From: Lachnospiraceae bacterium
GTDB taxonomy: Bacteria > Bacillota > Clostridia > Lachnospirales > Lachnospiraceae
DNA length: 64,000 nt
Reading direction: 5' to 3'
NCBI GenBank assembly: GCA_021202075.1
Contig: JAJQDT010000147.1
Span: forward strand, 26,324 to 90,323
In this document: positions 28,996-38,488 of the stretch, in pieces
How the letters are laid out: every line of letters starts with the position of its first letter
How positions within the stretch are numbered: position 1 is the stretch's first letter
Translations under genes and position numbers: made by a program
Notes under the pieces: model-generated
Told to the model about the DNA's origin: nothing
The model's database searches: none
The model's input: the letters and a program-made list of their open reading frames with translations, nothing else

Positions 28996-29101
28996 TGCCT
29001 GTTCCTCCATATCTGCAATCGTGTAAGAAACGCAGCCATTCCCTTTTCATGCGTGCCGCTCACCAAATGCAGGGCGCCATCCAAAACAGCTGCAAATAAA
29101 C

Positions 29102-29590
29102 TTAGTTGAACGGAAGCTCCTCGTCAATTCCGTCCGGAATGTTCATAAATCCGTCGCCCGCGGAAGCTTCTGACGGCATCGGCGCTGCGGCTGCCGGTTT
29201 CTGATATCCACTGTTCTGATATCCGCCATTCTGGTATCCGCCGCCCTGTCCGCCGGACGCTGCCGCCTTGCTCTCGGCAAACTCCTGGTCTTCAACGACC
29301 ACATCGGTCGTATAAACCTTCTGGCCATCTCTGTTCGTATAACTGCCCGTCTGGATCCGGCCCGTCACTACAATCTTCGTGCCCTGGCGCAGATATTTCT
29401 CCGCAAACTCAGCTCCCCTGCCAAATACCACACATCCAATAAAATCAGCCGTCTGCTGGTCACTTCCCTCGCGGCGGAACCTGCGGTCTACAGCAAGGGT
29501 ATATCTAGCGTATGCCGTGGAATTCTCTCCAGCGGAATAGCGAACCTCCGGGTCTCTCGTCAAACGTCCCATTAAGATGACTTTATTCAT
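29102..29590 (-). CDS. ssb: Single-stranded DNA-binding protein
   Basis: MNKVILMGRLTRDPEVRYSAGENSTAYARYTLAVDRRF...; acidic C-terminal tip DGIDEELPFN. Confidence 0.97.
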   Translation of the reverse strand: MNKVILMGRLTRDPEVRYSAGENSTAYARYTLAVDRRFRREGSDQQTADFIGCVVFGRGAEFAEKYLRQGTKIVVTGRIQTGSYTNRDGQKVYTTDVVVEDQEFAESKAAASGGQGGGYQNGGYQNSGYQKPAAAAPMPSEASAGDGFMNIPDGIDEELPFN

Positions 29591-29607
29591 ATCTTCTACC
29601 TCTCTTT

Positions 29608-29895
29608 TTATGCATCCTGTCTAACGCATAAATATCTGATGACATCTTCCATGATGCGGATACGGTTTTCTACCTCCGCCGGACATGTCGAATCAGCTTC
29701 AAAACGAACGAAGTAGTAAAATCCTTCACGCATCTTCCTGATTTCATAAGCGAGCTTTCTCTTGCCCCACTCTTCCACCTCGGTAACAGTACCGCCGAAC
29801 CGGGTGATCAGATCCTTCACCTTCTCAATCGTAGCGGCTCTGTCCTCGTCTTCAAGCTTTGCGCTGACAACTACTGCTAATTCATACTTGTTCAT
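29608..29895 (-). CDS. rpsF: 30S ribosomal protein S6
   Basis: MNKYELAVVVSAKLEDEDRAATIEKVKDLITRFGGTVTEVEEWGKRKLAYEIRKMREGFYYFV. Confidence 0.97.
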   Translation of the reverse strand: MNKYELAVVVSAKLEDEDRAATIEKVKDLITRFGGTVTEVEEWGKRKLAYEIRKMREGFYYFVRFEADSTCPAEVENRIRIMEDVIRYLCVRQDA

Positions 29896-29926
29896 GCTTT
29901 TCGCACCTCCTTATGGTCTTATGGCC

Positions 29927-29955
29927 CCCTGACCCACAATCCGGGTGCCGCAGGG
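29927..29955 (-). promoter_or_regulatory. Candidate S6/S18-type leader hairpin upstream of rpsF
   Basis: Minus strand CCCTG-cggca-CCC-ggattgt-GGG-t-CAGGG: hairpin with a 5' side bulge about 30 nt before the rpsF start. Confidence 0.3.
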
Positions 29956-30017
29956 AGCAAGGAAATATATCACGATTAAGCATTCTACCACAGGTTGGCA
30001 GGGACTTCAAGCATTTT

Positions 30018-30212
30018 TTACACTTTTTCTTCCTGTTTTTTCCGGATCGCCCGCGTGTTTTTCTCGACCAGCCTGCGCGGCACCATGATCTGGCGGGCGC
30101 AGCCTGTGCACTTCAGGCGAAAGTCCGCACCGACCCGCAGGATCTCCCACTCCTGGCTGCCGCAGGGATGCTTCTTTTTTAATTTTACGATATCGCCGAC
30201 TTCAAATTCCAT
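30018..30212 (-). CDS. DUF951 family protein
   Basis: MEFEVGDIVKLKKKHPCGSQEWEILRVGADFRLKCTGCARQIMVPRRLVEKNTR. Confidence 0.92.
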   Translation of the reverse strand: MEFEVGDIVKLKKKHPCGSQEWEILRVGADFRLKCTGCARQIMVPRRLVEKNTRAIRKKQEEKV

Positions 30213-30270
30213 TTATGCATCCCTCCTCTTAGCCTCAGGCATTCATCTTAACCGCATAATTTTATTGCAT

Positions 30271-30354
30271 CGGGCTGCGCCGAGGCTTTTATGGTCTGCG
30301 GTTCGCGCGTCAGGCGGTGCAAGATGCATAAGTTATCTTTTAACAGGTTCTTAC
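30271..30354 (+). repeat. Repeat family R4, copy C
   Basis: cgggctgcgccgaggcttttatggtctgcggttcgcgcgtcaggcggtgcaagatgcataagttatcttttaacaggttcttac. Confidence 0.8.
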
Positions 30355-30429
30355 ATCCGTCCCGGTAAAAACGCAAAATCAGTCTGCTATCTGCAACGGC
30401 TGCGTCAGCAGTATCTGCGTCCGCCGCGC

Positions 30430-31161
30430 CTACACCCGCAGCGCCCCGAGCACGGCGCCGATCTTTTCCTGCACGAGCAGGTCTGCCTGCCGGTCACGCG
30501 GGGTCGGGGCCATATTGATCACGACCAGATGGCTGCCATGGAAATAGTCAATCAGCCCTGCTGCCGGATACACCGCCAGCGAGGTGCCGCCGATGATCAG
30601 AACGTCCGCCTCTGAAATGCAGCGGACGGATTCCCGCATCGTCTGCTGATCCAGCCCTTCCTCATACAGCACCACGTCCGGCTTGATGACGCCGCCGCAG
30701 CTGCAGCGTGGAAGGTCGACACCATTTTCAAACATTTCCAGAAGATCCTGCCCGGTATAGCTTCGGCCGCAGCGCTGGCAGTAATTGCGGTGGATGCTGC
30801 CGTGCAGCTCCAGCACCTTTTTGCTGCCGGCCTTCTGATGCAGGCCATCGATGTTCTGCGTCACGACCGCTTTCAGCTTGCCGCACTCCTCCATCTCGGC
30901 AAGCTTTTTGTGCGCCGCGTTCGGCTCCGCGTCCAGCACGAGCATCTTGTCCCGGTAAAAGCGGTAGAATTCTTTCGTCTGCCGAACAAAAAACGTATGG
31001 CTCAAAATGGTCTCGGGCGGATAATCGTATTTCTGATGGTAGAGCCCGTCCACGCTCCGGAAATCTGGAATGCCGCTCTCTGTCGAGACCCCGGCTCCCC
31101 CGAAAAATACAATGTTATCCGTATTATCAGTGATCTGCTGCAGCTGTTCCTGACTGGTCAT
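30430..31161 (-). CDS. Sir2-family NAD-dependent protein deacylase
   Basis: FFGGAGVSTESGIPDFRSVDGLY; VVTQNIDGLHQKAG; ELHGSIHRNYCQRCGRSY. Confidence 0.96.
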   Translation of the reverse strand: MTSQEQLQQITDNTDNIVFFGGAGVSTESGIPDFRSVDGLYHQKYDYPPETILSHTFFVRQTKEFYRFYRDKMLVLDAEPNAAHKKLAEMEECGKLKAVVTQNIDGLHQKAGSKKVLELHGSIHRNYCQRCGRSYTGQDLLEMFENGVDLPRCSCGGVIKPDVVLYEEGLDQQTMRESVRCISEADVLIIGGTSLAVYPAAGLIDYFHGSHLVVINMAPTPRDRQADLLVQEKIGAVLGALRV

Positions 31162-31329
31162 GGTGAAACCTCCCTCACTTTTATAACTTTTCCCATTTCT
31201 CTGCTTTTCCTGGCTTCCGCTACGTTTTCATGCGATCGCGCAGCAGAGTGCTCATAACTTTCTTCTAATGCAATCCGGTGTTCCCTCATTATTTCATACG
31301 AATTTGCATGACGAACGCGCATCTGTGTT

Positions 31330-32451
31330 CTACTCTTCTTCGTCTTCTACTAATGACGCATACATCTGCACGAGCTTGCCCTGGACGACGAAGCGGGTGG
31401 CGGAATCGCCGGTGCAGGTGGACAGTGTCACCACCTTGTCCTCCGTTGTCACGGAAACGGTGCTATTGTCCACCTCGGATTCCTCAACCGCAGTGGTCAG
31501 AAATTCTTCAAACTCGTCCGTTGAAAATACGATCTGATAGGTCTGGCCGACCTTGTCCACTACCCGCGCGGAGAAGATCCGGTACTGGTAAATAATGTCT
31601 TCTGTATAGATCCAGAAGTATTTGCTCGTCTCATATACTTCCTCATCGCGGAATTTTTTCAGCGTACCGAACATCGAACCATTCTTCATATTGTGTCCAT
31701 AGATAATGGTGTTCTGATCGGTGTAATCGCTTTTGTTCTCATAATGCATAAACAGACAGCCGGCGAAGAGGTCCTCCTGCTCAAAGGATCGATGGAGATA
31801 ATAATCGTTATCCTCGCCCTGGACGACCGGATAGCTCAGGTCAAGCGCCCGTATTTTCAGCCAGCCGACGATGTCGGAATTCACCTCTTTGAGCGATTCG
31901 AAATCGATCGGATTGACCATCACCGGAAGGCTCACTTCCTCCCCTTCCACTTCGACCGTCTGGACTTCACGGCCGTTGATGACCTGAGCGGCGGAATCAT
32001 TTTCAAAGGCTTCCTCGAGCGCATCCAGATCCTCCGTCTCGGTCTCGTCCGTCGCATAGCTGGTCGCCAGATTCAGATATTCCTCGTCTACCTTCTGATA
32101 TTCCTTATAGTAGCCGTACAGCATATAGCCCGCGTAAATAAATACGCAGAAAGCCGCCGCCATTACGATAATACTGATCACGTCGCCTGCGCGGCTTTTT
32201 TTCTTTTTCCTGGGAGGCTTGCCAGAACCATTGCGGTTCCCGCTTATGCCTCCGGAAGCTCCCTGCCGTCCGCCGTCGTAATACCCGCCCGGACCTCCGC
32301 CGGAATTCGCGCTGCTGTAATAGCTGTAGCTTCCGTTCGGCTCTCCGAAGTTTCCATCCGGCATGTTGTAATTTTCGTAACCGCCGCCGTTACTTCCTCC
32401 GGGGGAACTGGTAACCCCGTTACTTTCCCCTGCGCCGTTCCTTCTGCCCAT
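31330..32451 (-). CDS. Class B sortase with N-terminal Gly/Asn-rich cytoplasmic region
   Basis: NTIIYGHNMKNGSMFGTL; VVTLSTCTGDSATRFVVQGKL (catalytic TLSTC); one N-terminal TM; Gly/Asn/Tyr-rich N-terminus. Confidence 0.9.
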   Translation of the reverse strand: MGRRNGAGESNGVTSSPGGSNGGGYENYNMPDGNFGEPNGSYSYYSSANSGGGPGGYYDGGRQGASGGISGNRNGSGKPPRKKKKSRAGDVISIIVMAAAFCVFIYAGYMLYGYYKEYQKVDEEYLNLATSYATDETETEDLDALEEAFENDSAAQVINGREVQTVEVEGEEVSLPVMVNPIDFESLKEVNSDIVGWLKIRALDLSYPVVQGEDNDYYLHRSFEQEDLFAGCLFMHYENKSDYTDQNTIIYGHNMKNGSMFGTLKKFRDEEVYETSKYFWIYTEDIIYQYRIFSARVVDKVGQTYQIVFSTDEFEEFLTTAVEESEVDNSTVSVTTEDKVVTLSTCTGDSATRFVVQGKLVQMYASLVEDEEE

Positions 32452-33595
32452 AGGCTTCTCCCTTCCCGGCCCCGCCATTCACAGGAATATTTACGATAAA
32501 CCTTGTGTTCCGGCTGTCACTGACCGCTGATATGACTCCGCCGTGCATCTCTACGATCTGTTTCGCGATGGCAAGCCCCAGCCCGGCTCCGCCGGTGCGG
32601 CTTGACCGACCATCGTCTACGCGGTAAAACTTCTCAAAGATCATTTCCAGCTTCTTCTGCGGAATCTGCGGTCCCTCATTGGTAAATACAATCGTAATCC
32701 CGCCGTTTCCGCCGCGCGCCTGGATCAGAATCTGCGTCCCCTCGTTGCCGTAAGCAGCCGCGTTTTTCAGCAGATTGTCAAAAACACGAGCCAGCTTGTC
32801 CGGATCGCCGCGCATGATCAGACCCTCCTGCACATCCACCACACACGTCATGTTCTTTTTATTCAGCAGCCCGACGTTTTCATCCTCCAGCTGCTCCAGC
32901 ATAATCGAAAGGTTGATCTCCCTCAGGTCAAGATCCATATCCTGCGCGTTAAACCGCGTAATCTCAAAAAATTCGCTGATCAGTTCTTCCAGCCGGATGG
33001 CTTTTTCCAGGGTAATATGGGTATATCTGGCGCGCTCCTGCGCATCCATCCCGGGGTGCTCGTCCAGCATCGTCAGATAGGCGGTCACCGAGGTCAGCGG
33101 CGTCTTCAGATCATGGGCAAGGCAGGCAACCAGCTCATTCTTGCGCTGTTCGCTCACCACCGCCTGCTGTTCCCGGTAAGAAAGCTTGCGCCGCAGCTGA
33201 TTCAGTTGCTCTGCCATCGGCTCCAGTTCCGGGCAGAGCGTGATCGGCTCCTGCGAGTCCGATAAAACGTCATCCAGAGCGTCGCCGACAAGATTCAGAT
33301 AGCGCGCCGTTTTCCGTGCAGTCAGGCAGAGAAAAAGGAAGAAAAGAACCGCAAATCCGCCAAAAACAAAGAACCATTTCCCATTCACCAGCAGCCGGGT
33401 ATACAAATCAGAAGCCGTCCCGGAGGAGACCCCAAGCTTCCCCAGCCCCCGCACAAACAGATTCCAGAAGGACTCCTGCCCAATCCCCTGCGTCAGAAAG
33501 GTCAGAAGTCCATACCCCGCCGCCACCACCAGAATGCTGACAAGCAGAGCGCGGATGATCGCCGTTCTTTTTAATTTTCCATACCTATTTTTCAA
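32420..33595 (-). CDS. VanS-like sensor histidine kinase
   Basis: ACLAHDLKTPLTSVTAYLTMLDEHP (H-box), NLLKNAAAYG, GAGLGLAIAKQIVEMHGG; two TMs. Confidence 0.93.
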   Translation of the reverse strand: MKNRYGKLKRTAIIRALLVSILVVAAGYGLLTFLTQGIGQESFWNLFVRGLGKLGVSSGTASDLYTRLLVNGKWFFVFGGFAVLFFLFLCLTARKTARYLNLVGDALDDVLSDSQEPITLCPELEPMAEQLNQLRRKLSYREQQAVVSEQRKNELVACLAHDLKTPLTSVTAYLTMLDEHPGMDAQERARYTHITLEKAIRLEELISEFFEITRFNAQDMDLDLREINLSIMLEQLEDENVGLLNKKNMTCVVDVQEGLIMRGDPDKLARVFDNLLKNAAAYGNEGTQILIQARGGNGGITIVFTNEGPQIPQKKLEMIFEKFYRVDDGRSSRTGGAGLGLAIAKQIVEMHGGVISAVSDSRNTRFIVNIPVNGGAGKGEAYGQKERRRGK

Positions 33596-34280
33596 TTTTG
33601 TACCCTACTCCCCATACCGTTTTGATAAAGTCGCTCTTCCTGTGCCCGTCTCCCATTTTTTCACGGAGATGACGGATATGTACCATGACCGTATTATTAC
33701 TGTTTTTAAAATACTTTTCCTTCCAGATCTGTTCGAAAATCTGCTCGGAGCTGACCACTCTGCCCCGGTTTGCACCAAGCAGCCAGAGAATGTCAAACTC
33801 AATCGGCGTCAGCGTCAGGCTCCGCTCATTGAACGTACACTCATGCGTATCCCGGTTCATCAGAAGGCCGGCAAAATCAATGACATTCTCCGGGATCTTC
33901 GCATTGGCTCCATTGTATTTCGTATAGCGGCGGAGCTGCGCCTTGACCCGCGCCACCATCTCCAGCGGATTGAACGGCTTCGGGATATAATCATCCGCGC
34001 CGAGCGTCAGTCCGTTGATCTTATCGGTATCCTCCGTTTTTGCCGTCAGCATGATAACCGGAAACTTATAATTCTCACGGATTTTCTGCAAAACACGAAA
34101 GCCGTCAATGTCCGGAAGCATCACATCCAGCAGCGCGAGATCCGGCGGCGACTGCGCAATTTTCTGCAGCGCCTCCATCCCGGAATAAGCCAGCTCGATC
34201 TCATAGCCGTCATTTTTCAGGTAGAGACCGATGACCTCCGCAATCTCCTTCTCATTATCCAAAACCAGAATTTTGCTCAT
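33585..34280 (-). CDS. VanR-like OmpR-family response regulator
   Basis: MSKILVLDNEKEIAEVIGLYLKNDGYEIE; DLALLDVMLPDIDG; VWGVGYKIEK. Confidence 0.95.
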   Translation of the reverse strand: MSKILVLDNEKEIAEVIGLYLKNDGYEIELAYSGMEALQKIAQSPPDLALLDVMLPDIDGFRVLQKIRENYKFPVIMLTAKTEDTDKINGLTLGADDYIPKPFNPLEMVARVKAQLRRYTKYNGANAKIPENVIDFAGLLMNRDTHECTFNERSLTLTPIEFDILWLLGANRGRVVSSEQIFEQIWKEKYFKNSNNTVMVHIRHLREKMGDGHRKSDFIKTVWGVGYKIEK

Positions 34281-34316
34281 GAAAACCTCCAGCACTGCGT
34301 TCCATTCCTGAGTTTG

Positions 34317-34420
34317 TGTCTCCGCTCCGCTCCGGTCGGTGCTAAACGCGTGCCACTGGCACGCAGCGGTCTCCGCTTCCGCTCCGGTCGACGCTAAGCG
34401 GACATCCACTGGATGTCCAG
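34317..34420. repeat. Repeat family R3: two ~51-bp tandem units with covarying hairpins upstream of the response regulator
   Basis: gtctccgct(t)ccgctccggtcg(gt/ac)gctaa(a/g)cg followed by gcgtgccaCtggcacgc or ggacatccaCtggatgtcc. Confidence 0.85.
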
Positions 34421-34432
34421 CGCCCTTGTATT

Positions 34433-34538
34433 ATATGTCCGTATTTGCGCAGCAAGTATGGACGAAGGCCGCGCCCCTCGCCGGGGAGGCATCCCGCACT
34501 TCGTGCGGGATATGCAATCGCAAAGCGATTTTCAATTG
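34433..34538 (-). repeat. Repeat family R2, copy 2 (opposite orientation to copy 1)
   Basis: Minus strand gcgattgcatatcccgcacgaagtgcgggatgcctccccggcgaggggcgcggccttcgtccatacttgctgcgcaaatacggacata. Confidence 0.85.
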
Positions 34539-34549
34539 CGCGGCTTCCA

Positions 34550-35944
34550 TTATATCAGATTCCCGACGGTTCGCGGGTACGGAAGCACGTCGCGGATGTT
34601 GGACATCCCGGTCAGATACATCACGCAGCGCTCAAATCCCAGCCCGAACCCGGAGTGGCGGGTGGAACCGTACTTGCGAAGGTCTACATAGTATGCGTAA
34701 TCCTCCGGCTTCATGCCAAGCTCCGCAATCCGGCTGGTCAGGATGTCCAGGTTATCCTCTCTCTGGCTGCCGCCGATGATCTCGCCGATGCCCGGCACCA
34801 GGCAGTCCATCGCGCGGACGGTCTTCCCATCCTCATTCAGCTTCATATAAAATGCCTTGATCTCCTTCGGATAGTCTGTAACAAACAGCGGGCGTTTGTA
34901 AACTTGCTCCGTCAGATAGCGCTCATGCTCCGTCTGCAGGTCGCAGCCCCAGGAGACTTTAAACTCAAACTTATCGTTGTGCTTTTTCAGAATCTCCACT
35001 GCTTCGGTATAGGTGACATGTCCGAACTCTGAATTCAGCACATGGTTCAGCCGGTCCAGCAGCCCCTTATCCACAAAGGAATTGAAGAAATTCATCTCCT
35101 CCGGCGCCTGCTCCAGCACATAGCGGATGATAAATTTCAGCATATCTTCCGCCAGCGCCATGTTGTCATCCAGATCTGCGAACGCAATCTCCGGCTCAAT
35201 CATCCAGAACTCCGCCGCGTGGCGCGCGGTATTGGAATTCTCTGCGCGGAAGGTCGGACCGAACGTATAGACGTTGCGGAATGCCTGGGCGAACGCCTCG
35301 ACATCCAGCTGTCCGCTCACGGTCAGGTTCGTCATTTTCCCAAAAAAGTCCTTCGAATAGTCGATCGCCCCCTGCTCATCGCGCGGCAGGTTGTCCAGAT
35401 CCATGGTCGTCACCTGGAACATCTCCCCGGCTCCCTCACAGTCGCTCGCGGTGATCAGCGGCGTGTGCACATAGACAAAGCCGCGCTCCTGGAAAAAGGT
35501 GTGGATCGCGTACGCGATCAGAGAGCGCACACGGAACACCGCCTGAAATGTATTCGTGCGCGGGCGCAGATGCGGCACCGTGCGCAGATATTCCATCGAA
35601 TGACGCTTCTTCTGCATCGGATAATCCGGAGTAGATTCACCTTCAACCTCCACCGACGCCGCCTGGATCTCAAACGGCTGCTTCGCATTCGGCGTCGCCA
35701 CCAGCGTGCCGGTCACAATCACGGCCGCCCCGACATTCAGCTTCGAAATCTCAGCGAAATTCGACAGCTGATCGGAATAAACGATCTGCAGTGTATCAAA
35801 GAACGTGCCGTCATGCAGCACGATAAATCCAAATGTCTTCGAATCCCGGATGCTGCGCACCCAGCCGCCGACAGTAATCTCTTTTCCAATATAGCTCTCC
35901 CTGTCATGATACAGTTCTTTCACGGTAGTAAATGTATATTCCAT
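34550..35944 (-). CDS. asnS: Asparaginyl-tRNA synthetase
   Basis: [102 protein letters not shown]. Confidence 0.97.
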   Translation of the reverse strand: MEYTFTTVKELYHDRESYIGKEITVGGWVRSIRDSKTFGFIVLHDGTFFDTLQIVYSDQLSNFAEISKLNVGAAVIVTGTLVATPNAKQPFEIQAASVEVEGESTPDYPMQKKRHSMEYLRTVPHLRPRTNTFQAVFRVRSLIAYAIHTFFQERGFVYVHTPLITASDCEGAGEMFQVTTMDLDNLPRDEQGAIDYSKDFFGKMTNLTVSGQLDVEAFAQAFRNVYTFGPTFRAENSNTARHAAEFWMIEPEIAFADLDDNMALAEDMLKFIIRYVLEQAPEEMNFFNSFVDKGLLDRLNHVLNSEFGHVTYTEAVEILKKHNDKFEFKVSWGCDLQTEHERYLTEQVYKRPLFVTDYPKEIKAFYMKLNEDGKTVRAMDCLVPGIGEIIGGSQREDNLDILTSRIAELGMKPEDYAYYVDLRKYGSTRHSGFGLGFERCVMYLTGMSNIRDVLPYPRTVGNLI

Positions 35945-36004
35945 TTTTGCATTCTCCTCATATTGATTTTAAATCATCAGGCAGAGAACAATCGGCCACG
36001 GGAT

Positions 36005-36082
36005 GCCCTCTCTCCCTTATCCGTCTGCGCAATCCAGGTGCAGCTTTAGCCGCATAATTTTCCTGCCCGGTTCTATGCATAA
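36005..36082 (-). repeat. Repeat family R1, copy g, in the asnS 5' region
   Basis: ccctctctcccttatccgtctgcgcaatccaggtgcagctttagccgcataattttcctgcccggttctatgcat. Confidence 0.65.
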
Positions 36083-36140
36083 CACCAGGACTCGCCGTCC
36101 GGATATGTCCGTGATAAAAGACACGGACTGATTAAAACTG

Positions 36141-36169
36141 ATTATACCCATTTTTCCCCAAGTCCGCAA
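36141..36169 (-). promoter_or_regulatory. Promoter for asnS
   Basis: Minus strand TTGCGG-N17-TATAAT. Confidence 0.7.
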
Positions 36170-36445
36170 GGGCTAACTGTCGGAGCTTTCTTAATCTTTC
36201 TTAAATAATTTGAGCAAAACACCGTCCGCCTTCCCGTTTGCCTCCTTCAAAACTGGCATTTTCACACTTGATTTAAACCTGCGTCCCCCTTATAATACGC
36301 TTGAATTGCAGCAAGATAAGGATATCGCACTCCAAAATCGGAAGTGTCAAATACCGATACTGTCCCCAAAGAGGCGAAGAGCTCCTTGCATCATGCTGTC
36401 AAAAAGCACAGGCAGATGCATATCCAGGTCAGGAGGTTTTAACGC

Positions 36446-38374
36446 ATGTCATTAGAAGATTACAAAAAAGCATATAAAGCAGGCAAAAAGGACTATCAGG
36501 CACGCATGATGCGCGGCGAGCGCCCCACGCTCCAGGTACTTGACGAAATCCTTCCATCCGAAGCCCTGCCGATGGCCTCCCTCGGACTGGTGCAGATTCC
36601 GATCGACCAGATTGTCGGCACGCGCTACGGCGGGCGCAGCAACGCGTTCGCCGGAAATTATATGCCCATCCTCGAGGAGGGCTCCGAATTTGCCACGAAA
36701 TGGGCCTCTTTAAGCACTGCTCACACGCAGGAGGGCATCCGCGATCCTATCAAAGCCTGGGAGTATCGGAACCGTTTTTATGTCGAGGAGGGCAACAAAC
36801 GGGTCAGCGTGATGAAATATTTTGAAGCCATCTCAATTCCGGGAACTGTGACCCGCATCCTGCCAAAGCGCACCGATGACAAAGAGACGGTCATCTACTA
36901 TGAATTCGTCGACTTTTACAGTCTGTCAAAAATCAATTACATCGAATTTTCCAAAGAGGGCAGCTACGCGAAGCTGCAGACGGCCGTCGGCAAAAAGCCG
37001 GATGAGCTCTGGACCGACGATGACCGGCTGGATTTCAGCTCCATCTATACCCGCTTCACCGCCGCGTTTCATGCAAGGGGCGGCGGCAAGCTTCCCATCA
37101 CGCCGGGCGATGCGTTTCTCACCTTCATCACACTCTACGGCTACGACCGGGTGAACGGCATCACGACCGACGAAATGAAAACGCTGATTGCGAAGGCGTG
37201 GGAAGAATTCGAGCTGCTCAAAGAGGATGACGCCATCGAGCTGAAAATGGATCCGACCACCGAGAAAAAGCCGCTTCTGAGCCGCCTGCTCACAGGTACC
37301 CTTACGAGCGGCCTCGCGGGCAGCCCGTCCCGCCTGAAAATTGCATTCGTCTACGACAAAACGCCCGGCTCCTCCGCGTGGACCTATTCCCACGAGCTCG
37401 GCCGGCTCCACTTGGAACAGACCTTCCCGGACGAGGTGAGCACCATTGCCTACAACAACATCACCGCCGAAACCATCGAGGCCTGCCTCGAGGAGGCAAT
37501 TGGGCAGGGCTGCAACCTGATTTTTACCACCACACCCGTGTTCGCGGCAGCCAGCGTAAAGGCGGCGATCGAGCATCCCGCCGTCCGCATCCTGAACTGC
37601 TCGCTGAACACCTCGCACCGCTACATCCGCACCTACTACGCGCGGATGCATGAGGCAAAATTCCTGATGGGCGCCATCGCCGGCGCCATGGCGGAAAACA
37701 GCCGCCTCACCTACATCGCGGACTACCCGCTGTTCGGCACCATCTCCAACATCAACGCCTTCGCGCTCGGCGCCAAGATGATCAACCCGCGGGCGAAGGT
37801 CTATCTGGAATGGTCCACAAAAAAGGACGCGGATATCAACGACAGCATCCGCCGTATCAATCCCTCCTGCATCTCAGGCAAGGACATGGTGATCCCGGAG
37901 GAAGCCTCGCGGTTCTTCGGCATTTACCATATGGTCGACGGCCGTCCGCAGAACCTCGCCATGCCGCTCTGCCACTGGGGGCGTTTTTACGAGAAGCTGA
38001 TCCGCACCATCATGGACGGCACCTGGAAATACGACGACGCCTCCGCCAAAGCCATCAATTACTGGTGGGGCATGTCCTCCGGCGTCGTGGACGTCATCTG
38101 CTCGCAGAACCTGCCCATCGGCACCAAGCGCCTGGTCGACCTGCTCAAAGACACCATCAGCCGGGGAGAATTCAACCCCTTCTCCGGTCCGCTCTATTCC
38201 CAGACGGGCCATGTCAGATCACAGGCCGAATGGGGCGACAGCCTGACGCCGGAGCAGATCGTCAAAATGGACTGGCTCGCAGAAAACGTCGTCGGCTCCA
38301 TCCCCGAGGAATACGAGCTGACCGACAACGCAAAGCCTGTCGTCGCGCAGCAGGGCGTGAAGAAGCAGGCATAA
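36446..38374 (+). CDS. Cytoplasmic fusion: ParB-like N-terminal domain + BMP/Med-family solute-binding domain
   Basis: VQIPIDQIVGTRYGGRSNAF...TQEGIRDPIKAWEYRNRFYVEEGNKRVSVMKYF (ParB-like) then LKIAFVYDKTPGSSAWTYSHELGRLHLEQTFPDEV...FLMGAIAGAMAENSRLTYIADYP (BMP); no signal peptide. Confidence 0.8.
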   Translation: MSLEDYKKAYKAGKKDYQARMMRGERPTLQVLDEILPSEALPMASLGLVQIPIDQIVGTRYGGRSNAFAGNYMPILEEGSEFATKWASLSTAHTQEGIRDPIKAWEYRNRFYVEEGNKRVSVMKYFEAISIPGTVTRILPKRTDDKETVIYYEFVDFYSLSKINYIEFSKEGSYAKLQTAVGKKPDELWTDDDRLDFSSIYTRFTAAFHARGGGKLPITPGDAFLTFITLYGYDRVNGITTDEMKTLIAKAWEEFELLKEDDAIELKMDPTTEKKPLLSRLLTGTLTSGLAGSPSRLKIAFVYDKTPGSSAWTYSHELGRLHLEQTFPDEVSTIAYNNITAETIEACLEEAIGQGCNLIFTTTPVFAAASVKAAIEHPAVRILNCSLNTSHRYIRTYYARMHEAKFLMGAIAGAMAENSRLTYIADYPLFGTISNINAFALGAKMINPRAKVYLEWSTKKDADINDSIRRINPSCISGKDMVIPEEASRFFGIYHMVDGRPQNLAMPLCHWGRFYEKLIRTIMDGTWKYDDASAKAINYWWGMSSGVVDVICSQNLPIGTKRLVDLLKDTISRGEFNPFSGPLYSQTGHVRSQAEWGDSLTPEQIVKMDWLAENVVGSIPEEYELTDNAKPVVAQQGVKKQA

Positions 38375-38488
38375 GGAGATAGTAGGTAGTAGGTAGTGGT
38401 TAGTGATTAGTAGATTGCCGCACCATTTGAATTTAAGTAAAGATAAGCCAATGACAAGGCGTGGCAGAGGAAGGAACTACAGTACATC

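Noticed and set aside
35945-36180. T-box upstream of asnS
   Set aside because: No GGTGGNACCGCGG-type motif; only a promoter, an R1 copy and a small hairpin (gtccgtgataaaagacacggac).
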